Assembly (NCBI GenBank): GCA_949747725.1
Contig: CATKFJ010000133.1
Coordinates: 1 to 9,788 of the forward strand
Length of the DNA stretch: 9,788 nt
Source: an uncultured bacterium
GTDB taxonomy: Bacteria > Bacillota > Clostridia > Christensenellales > Pumilibacteraceae
Direction of reading: 5' to 3'
Below, piece after piece: positions 5,942-9,788 of the stretch (positions are counted from its first letter, which is position 1; each line of letters opens with the position of its first letter). The notes below the pieces were generated by a model. The model did not search any database and had not been told where the DNA came from. It saw nothing but the letters and a program-made list of their open reading frames with translations. Made by a program: the position numbers and the translations under genes.

Positions 5942-6793
5942 ATGAACAAAAAATTCAGGATCAGTTTAATTTTGAGCTTGGCATTGGCAAGCTTACCGGC
6001 ATGCGGCGCATGGACGGACGGACAGGCAACGGTCGATCGAGACGACGCGTATATAGCGGAAGTGACGGACGCCGATCAAGTCAGATACATCGGCGGACAG
6101 CCTATCGGCTTATATGCAACCGAGCAGATAAATTATGTTTCCAAAGTGATAGTCGAAGATATTTATACGGACGGCGACGCGCCCGAGTACTACGACAACA
6201 GCGCAGACATGACAAACAGTTGCGGCGCGGTTTCCGGCTCTATAGCGGTAGGGTTTTACGATAAGTATTATTCCAACATGATACCCGATTGGGATTCCTA
6301 TTACCCGAGCGGCATTTACAGAAAGCAGGATGCGGAACACGTGGGCGCTTTAAAACGCGATCTGTATGCGCGCATGCAGACAAACGTGTACGGGGACGGA
6401 GTTACCGAAGACGATTTTAAAAACGGGCTGTCGAGCTACATAAACGAACGGGGATATAACGTATCTTACAGTTCGGTAGGCAGCAAGGGCAGTTTCAATT
6501 ACAATCTGTTTAAAGAGGCTATACGCAATAATCAAGTCACCGTCTTGTTTACCCAACCGAGCAATGTTTATAGAATAGGTATTCTGTCAAATGCTGATGT
6601 CGTGTCAAGTACGTATATAAGCGGCAATCATATAATGGTAGCTTTCGGATATTACGAAGTGAAATACATAATGAACGGCGGCGCACGGCACGAAATATAT
6701 TTGCGCGTATGTACAGCGTGGGGAGAGCCGTCAAGGGGTTTTTACAAAGTAGGATCGTATCTTGTAGACGCAGTTACCGTAAAAATAAATTAA
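5942..6793 (+). CDS. Exported C39/papain-like cysteine peptidase candidate, probable lipoprotein
   Basis: The 283-residue product begins with a signal sequence (KK then a hydrophobic run to about residue 20) ending in LPAC at 18-21. This is an acceptable lipobox with Pro at -2, so Cys21 may be lipid-modified and the protein held on the outer face of the membrane. The mature part has features of the papain-like C39/C10 fold: NSCGAVSGSIAVGFYD (92-107), with Cys94 as the likely nucleophile; GNHIMVAFGYYEV (228-240), with His230 as the likely partner; and AWGEPSRGFYKV (259-270), matching the WG...GY element. The Asn usual before WG in papains is Thr here, so the third catalytic residue is unclear. 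GGAGG lies 9 bases before the ATG. It sits between a sigma factor and a membrane protein, which suggests a role in envelope signalling or as a regulon product; that is inference. It could also be a non-catalytic relative. Confidence 0.7.
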   Translation: MNKKFRISLILSLALASLPACGAWTDGQATVDRDDAYIAEVTDADQVRYIGGQPIGLYATEQINYVSKVIVEDIYTDGDAPEYYDNSADMTNSCGAVSGSIAVGFYDKYYSNMIPDWDSYYPSGIYRKQDAEHVGALKRDLYARMQTNVYGDGVTEDDFKNGLSSYINERGYNVSYSSVGSKGSFNYNLFKEAIRNNQVTVLFTQPSNVYRIGILSNADVVSSTYISGNHIMVAFGYYEVKYIMNGGARHEIYLRVCTAWGEPSRGFYKVGSYLVDAVTVKIN

Positions 6794-6802
6794 GAGGTCT
6801 TT

Positions 6803-7480
6803 ATGAGCGAGGAAAAGAAATTCCGCAAACTGATTCAAAATCATGACGTCGAGAATCGGGATAAAATTTTGAACGAACTGAATGCGGCTTGTCTGCAGGA
6901 TTTCGATGCAGAAAAAATGGAAAAAAGAAAGTCGTCCAAAAGAAAATTTATGGCGGTTTTCTTGCCCGTGGGCGCGGTCGCCGCATGTTTGGCTATAACG
7001 TTGCCCATTGTTTTGCCCAAAAAGAACGAACCGCAAAGCAATATACGCACATTTTCGTCACACGAATATAGTATAAAAGCATACGATCAAAATATAAAAG
7101 AGTATGCTCAAGCTAATAGTAAGAATATTTTATACTTCGATTGGTACGATAACGCCGATAATTGTACAACGGATTGTTATTCTGAAAATGGTACTCAAGC
7201 TGTTTTGGGGTTAAAAGAGTATGTTGTGAACGGTAATACGGGTGAAGCTGTCGAGATTCAATTTACTGATATTTCTATATATATAGATGTATTAAATGAG
7301 ATTAGTGATATTTGCAAAAATGAATATGTGGTTAATTCGGTAGTACTAAAATGGGTAGTCGATGATATAAACCTTAACGGAGTGTTCGAATACGGGGATT
7401 ACAGATATTTTGTAACTTTGGAACGGAACACGGACGAAAACAGGCTGTTCGAGCTTGTGGAAAGTTTGATAAACAATTAG
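6803..7480 (+). CDS. Single-pass membrane protein, probable cognate anti-sigma factor
   Basis: The 225-residue product has a cytoplasmic N-terminus of about 48 residues, charged and helical. A basic patch, KRKSSKRK, precedes one membrane span (about 50-71, FLPVGAVAACLAITLPIVL), and an external domain of about 150 residues follows. By the positive-inside rule the N-terminus is cytoplasmic. That topology, a small inner domain next to an ECF sigma gene and an outer sensor domain, is the usual one for anti-sigma factors. No zinc HxxxCxxC anti-sigma motif is present, so it is not a classical ZAS member. RBS AAGAGG lies 5 bases before the ATG and the gene starts 9 bases after the peptidase stop, so they are cotranscribed. 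The external half is visibly more AT-rich than the inner half. The anti-sigma role is inferred from context and topology. Confidence 0.7.
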   Translation: MSEEKKFRKLIQNHDVENRDKILNELNAACLQDFDAEKMEKRKSSKRKFMAVFLPVGAVAACLAITLPIVLPKKNEPQSNIRTFSSHEYSIKAYDQNIKEYAQANSKNILYFDWYDNADNCTTDCYSENGTQAVLGLKEYVVNGNTGEAVEIQFTDISIYIDVLNEISDICKNEYVVNSVVLKWVVDDINLNGVFEYGDYRYFVTLERNTDENRLFELVESLINN

Positions 7481-7487
7481 AGTATAC

Positions 7488-7521
7488 GCCCACGGATCAA
7501 ACCCCGTGGGCATTTTAATTT
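7488..7521 (+). terminator. Terminator of the sigma operon
   Basis: GCCCACGG (7488-7495) pairs with CCGTGGGC (7504-7511) around an 8-base loop and is followed by a T-rich tail. It starts 8 bases after the stop codon of the anti-sigma candidate. Confidence 0.8.
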
Positions 7522-7527
7522 AAACGC

Positions 7528-7556
7528 TTGAAAAAAAATCGTATATTGTATATAAT
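7528..7556 (+). promoter_or_regulatory. Sigma-A promoter of the HAD operon, start point at the ATG
   Basis: TTGAAA (7528-7533), a 17-base spacer and a perfect TATAAT (7551-7556). The expected transcription start, about 7 bases after the -10, falls on 7562-7564, which is the ATG itself, so the transcript should have no 5' leader. Confidence 0.75.
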
Positions 7557-7562
7557 ATAGTC

Positions 7563-8243
7563 ATGAAAACTTTTATATTCGATTTGTACAACACGCTTGC
7601 GGAGATACATACGGACGAACACGATGTAAAGTCGTGGACGTCTATAGTGCGGTATTTTGCCGAGCGCGGAGCCGCCGCGGACGAAAAGACGCTAATAGAG
7701 CTTTACGACAAAGGTTGGGACAGGCATTTGTCGGAGCTGGCGCGCTCGTCCGAGTACGAATATCCCGAGGGCGATATTTGCGAAGTGTACCGTTATATGG
7801 CGGAGAGCGTGGGCATAAAGCTTACCGCCGCCGAATTGCGCGAGTGCGCCGTGATCGCGCGGCGCGCATCCTTGCGCACGTTCGGGCTGTTCGACGGCAT
7901 TAAAGAGCTTTTTGCCGAGCTGAGAGGATACGGCGCGAAGTTGTACTTGCTTAGCAACGCGCAGAGCGTGTTCACTGTGGACGAGCTTAAAGAAATAGGG
8001 CTGTACGGCGAGTTCGACGGCATGCTTTTAAGTTCCGATCACGGTTGCCGCAAACCCGACAGGGCGTATTTCGGGATATTGTTCGATAAATACAAGCTCG
8101 ATAAGTCGGACGCGGTAATGGTGGGGGACGATCCCGAAAACGACGGCAAGGGGGCGCGCGATTTCGGAATAGCGTTCGTGCTTGCCGACGGCGGCGCGGC
8201 GGCGCATAGAAACGAGCTAATAGCGTTGGCGGAACGAGCATGA
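7563..8243 (+). CDS. HAD-superfamily hydrolase with DxYxT motif
   Basis: The 226-residue product carries the four HAD motifs: FDLYNTL (6-12; nucleophile Asp7), the Ser of LLSNAQ (Ser131), the Lys of CRKPD (Lys164), and VGDDPEND (187-194; Asp189/Asp190/Asp194). The stretch between motifs I and II is a helical cap. The length is typical of subfamily I. In phosphatases the second motif I position (+2) is usually Asp; here it is Tyr9, as in haloacid dehalogenases and some poorly known relatives, so the chemistry is uncertain. Substrate is unknown. The gene has no Shine-Dalgarno and its promoter places transcription at or within a base of the ATG, so it may be translated as a leaderless message. 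It overlaps the next HAD gene by ATGA, which points to coupled translation. Confidence 0.85.
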   Translation: MKTFIFDLYNTLAEIHTDEHDVKSWTSIVRYFAERGAAADEKTLIELYDKGWDRHLSELARSSEYEYPEGDICEVYRYMAESVGIKLTAAELRECAVIARRASLRTFGLFDGIKELFAELRGYGAKLYLLSNAQSVFTVDELKEIGLYGEFDGMLLSSDHGCRKPDRAYFGILFDKYKLDKSDAVMVGDDPENDGKGARDFGIAFVLADGGAAAHRNELIALAERA

Positions 8244-8926
8244 AGTTGAAAGCGGTTATTTTCGATTTGGACGGAACGTTATTGAATACGCTCGACGATC
8301 TTACCGCGGCGGTAAATCACGCGTTAGGCGCTTTCGGGTACGGCGCATTGGATATATCGCGCGTCAGGCGTTACGTGGGCAACGGCGTGCCCAAGCTTAT
8401 AGAACGGGCATTGTACTATGCGACTACGGGGCAAGACCCCGATCTCGATAACGGCACGTTTGACGACCGTCGACTTATGAACGCGTGCCTTGCGGTGTTC
8501 ACCGAGTATTACGACAAGCACAATGCCGATCTTACCAAGCCGTACGACGGCGTGACCGAAATGCTCGACGCCGTAAAACGCATGGGGCTTAAGTCGGCTA
8601 TAGTTACCAACAAGTACGACGGGGCGGCGCAGGAGCTTAAAGCGAAGTTTTTCGGCGCGGTAGATATTGTTATCGGCACGCGCGACGGGATACGTCCCAA
8701 ACCGTCGCCCGACGGAGTGAACGCCGCGCTTGCCGCGTTGGGCGCGGATAGCAGTCAAGCCGTTTATGTGGGCGACGGCGAAACGGATATGATGACGGCG
8801 ATAAATTGCGGCATGCCTGCGATAGCCGTTACTTGGGGATTCAGGGATAGGAGCGTGCTCGAGGCGTTCTCGCCGAAGTACATCGTTTCCGATCCCGACG
8901 AGTTGCTTAAAAAGATCGTCGAATGA
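8240..8926 (+). CDS. HAD hydrolase, phosphoglycolate phosphatase-like
   Basis: The 228-residue product has intact HAD phosphatase motifs: IFDLDGTLLNT (7-17; Asp9 nucleophile and Asp11 acid/base), Thr123 in IVTNKYD, Lys154 in RPKPSPDG, and VGDGETDM (177-184; Asp179/Asp183). RRYVGNGVPKLIERAL (43-58) is characteristic of the Gph/PgmB-like branch. The usual reaction would be dephosphorylation of a small phosphorylated metabolite such as 2-phosphoglycolate, a DNA-repair and metabolic by-product. Many members act on other sugar phosphates or have pyrophosphatase activity, so the substrate is not settled and no symbol is given. It is cytoplasmic. It is translationally coupled to the first HAD gene and lies 29 bases before a TetR-type regulator. 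Confidence 0.88.
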   Translation: MKLKAVIFDLDGTLLNTLDDLTAAVNHALGAFGYGALDISRVRRYVGNGVPKLIERALYYATTGQDPDLDNGTFDDRRLMNACLAVFTEYYDKHNADLTKPYDGVTEMLDAVKRMGLKSAIVTNKYDGAAQELKAKFFGAVDIVIGTRDGIRPKPSPDGVNAALAALGADSSQAVYVGDGETDMMTAINCGMPAIAVTWGFRDRSVLEAFSPKYIVSDPDELLKKIVE

Positions 8927-8955
8927 CGGGCGATACGGAATAGGGAGGCAGTAAA

Positions 8956-9519
8956 ATGATCGATGCAAGCGAAGGCGCCGGTAAGCTCAATGCCGGCAGA
9001 GCGCGGTCTATGGATCTTATTACAAGCGCGCTGTTCGAACTGCTTACGGACAGACCGTTCGCGCAAGTGACTATTACCGATATTTGCAAAAAAGCCGGCG
9101 TGGCGAGAAAGACGTTTTACAGGAATTTTTCGTCCAAAACGTCCATAGTGGAACGGCTTGTAGATCAAGTGTTTTTCGAATTCATGCAAAAATACGACTT
9201 TACAACGTCGGGCGCGCGTAAGATATATTTGTATTGGTTCGAATATATTTTATGCACGCGCGAGTTTTCGGCAATATTTTTCGATCCCGACCTGTACATC
9301 TTTATCATAAACAAGATCCGCGAGTTCGTGGAGATCGAGCTGAACGAGTCGTTCCATGACGCGGTAGCGTTCGATCCGCTGTTGCGCGAATACTATTTGA
9401 ATTTTGCCGCCGCCGGAATTGCGTCGATCATGCGCGAATGGATGAAAAACGATTGTCAAACCCCGGCTAAAACAATGGCAACGCTCACAGCCAAACTTAT
9501 AAGCGGATTCGTGTTGTAG
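8956..9519 (+). CDS. TetR-family transcriptional regulator
   Basis: The 187-residue product has the TetR N-terminal DNA-binding domain at about residues 19-68, with helix-turn-helix residues in ITDICKKAGVARKTFYRNFS (40-59) and the typical KTFYRNFSSK. The C-terminal part (about 85-187) is the ligand-binding and dimer domain and contains YYLNFAAAGIASIMREWM, like the TetR_C_7/DhaS-type proteins. GGGAGG lies 7 bases before the ATG and fixes the start. The gene is the last in the HAD operon. Its ligand and targets are unknown. Candidate operators nearby are the inverted repeat in the leader of the next gene (9621-9636) and the more distant one at 5151-5169. Confidence 0.9.
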   Translation: MIDASEGAGKLNAGRARSMDLITSALFELLTDRPFAQVTITDICKKAGVARKTFYRNFSSKTSIVERLVDQVFFEFMQKYDFTTSGARKIYLYWFEYILCTREFSAIFFDPDLYIFIINKIREFVEIELNESFHDAVAFDPLLREYYLNFAAAGIASIMREWMKNDCQTPAKTMATLTAKLISGFVL

Positions 9520-9531
9520 TATCCGCTTTTT
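9501..9531 (+). terminator. Terminator overlapping the end of the TetR gene
   Basis: AAGCGGAT (9501-9508) pairs with ATCCGCTT (9521-9528), followed by more T. The loop contains the stop codon TAG (9517-9519), so the last coding bases double as the terminator. Confidence 0.75.
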
Positions 9532-9565
9532 GCAACGTGCCGATAATTAAAGCGATCGTTTGTAA

Positions 9566-9595
9566 TTGACAAAGCGCATCATTATATAGTATAAT
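9566..9595 (+). promoter_or_regulatory. Promoter of the rightmost gene
   Basis: A perfect TTGACA (9566-9571) and a perfect TATAAT (9590-9595) are separated by 18 bases. The leader to the ATG is about 70 bases. Confidence 0.8.
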
Positions 9596-9612
9596 GTGCG
9601 AACAAAAGTTGT

Positions 9613-9659
9613 AAGTCAGCCGTATAAGTATATACGACCGATTAAAATATCAATGACTT
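9613..9659 (+). promoter_or_regulatory. Inverted repeats in the leader of the rightmost gene
   Basis: CGTATA (9621-9626) and TATACG (9631-9636) form a small palindrome around AGTA. AAGTCA (9613-9618) and TGACTT (9654-9659) form an outer pair that ends just before the AAGGAG at 9662-9667. It may be an operator or an RNA structure near the ribosome-binding site. Confidence 0.35.
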
Positions 9660-9673
9660 TCAAGGAGATTTTT

Positions 9674-9788
9674 ATGCCGGACAAAAAATCGACTACAGGC
9701 TCGACGCAGAAACCTACGCCTGCGGCAAAACCGACGACTACTGCGCGGACAACGCCTGCGGCAAAGCCGACGAATACTGCGCGAACAA
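9674..9788 (+). CDS. 5' end of a Thr/Pro/Ala/Lys-rich low-complexity protein (3'-truncated)
   Basis: The ATG at 9674 has a strong AAGGAG (9662-9667), 6 bases upstream, and a near-consensus promoter. The 38 visible residues start MPDKKSTTGSTQ and then enter two copies of a 12-residue unit, TPAAKPTTTART and TPAAKPTNTART. No signal peptide is seen, and the N-terminus is hydrophilic. The tract is disordered and basic and looks like a linker or a tail that could precede a folded or membrane domain beyond the window. Similar Thr/Pro/Ala/Lys tracts occur in cytoplasmic tails and histone-like proteins, but no assignment is justified. Confidence 0.75.
   Translation, partial: MPDKKSTTGSTQKPTPAAKPTTTARTTPAAKPTNTART
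9716..9787 (+). repeat. 36-bp coding tandem repeat, at least two copies
   Basis: Copies at 9716-9751 and 9752-9787 differ at three positions. They keep the reading frame and encode the 12-residue unit. The array may continue past the window edge. Confidence 0.85.

Noticed and set aside
8324..9189. Minus-strand reading frames opposite the second HAD and TetR genes
   Set aside because: They are shadows of genes with clear family motifs on the plus strand.
1..9788. CRISPR array, insertion sequence or rRNA genes
   Set aside because: No regularly spaced repeats, transposase motifs, terminal inverted repeats with target duplications or conserved rRNA segments were seen.

Overview
The window looks like a chromosomal stretch from a low-to-mid GC Gram-positive anaerobe of the Bacillota, most likely an uncultured gut member of class Clostridia. 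The supports are near-consensus TTGACA/TATAAT promoters, purine-rich Shine-Dalgarno sites, hairpin-plus-T-run terminators, an ECF sigma factor with a membrane partner, and a protein matching the Spo0A effector domain, which is typical of the spore-forming lineage. I cannot assign a genus from sequence alone.

Region by region. Positions 1-187 hold the 3' end of an acidic protein, closed by a strong terminator. Positions 188-594 carry no convincing gene but contain consecutive hairpins, then a good sigma-A promoter. Positions 595-1643 are visibly AT-rich and encode a zinc-ribbon protein that appears split by a one-base frame change (or is a pair of coupled genes). A bidirectional terminator at 1705-1741 separates this from the minus-strand gene at 1795-4581. 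That gene encodes a 928-residue TIR - STAND NTPase - TPR-like protein with the architecture of a bacterial NLR-type immune receptor, and it has its own promoter. Upstream on the same strand, 4777-5127 encodes a stand-alone Spo0A-type DNA-binding domain with no receiver domain. A perfect inverted repeat lies between its promoter and ribosome-binding site.

Reading rightward from 5362, a three-gene operon encodes an ECF sigma factor, an exported (probably lipid-anchored) C39/papain-like cysteine peptidase candidate, and a single-pass membrane protein likely to be the anti-sigma factor. It starts from a consensus promoter with repeated elements and ends at 7488-7521. A second operon (7563-9519) encodes two HAD-family hydrolases, overlapping by ATGA, and a TetR-family regulator. 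Its first gene seems to be leaderless. The last gene begins at 9674 behind a near-consensus promoter and runs off the window in a 36-bp tandem repeat encoding a Thr/Pro/Ala/Lys-rich tract.

The candidates for something new are the TIR-STAND-TPR receptor beside an orphan Spo0A effector domain, and the cassette in which a secreted cysteine peptidase sits between a sigma factor and its presumed anti-sigma factor. Both functional readings are inferences from domain architecture and gene order.
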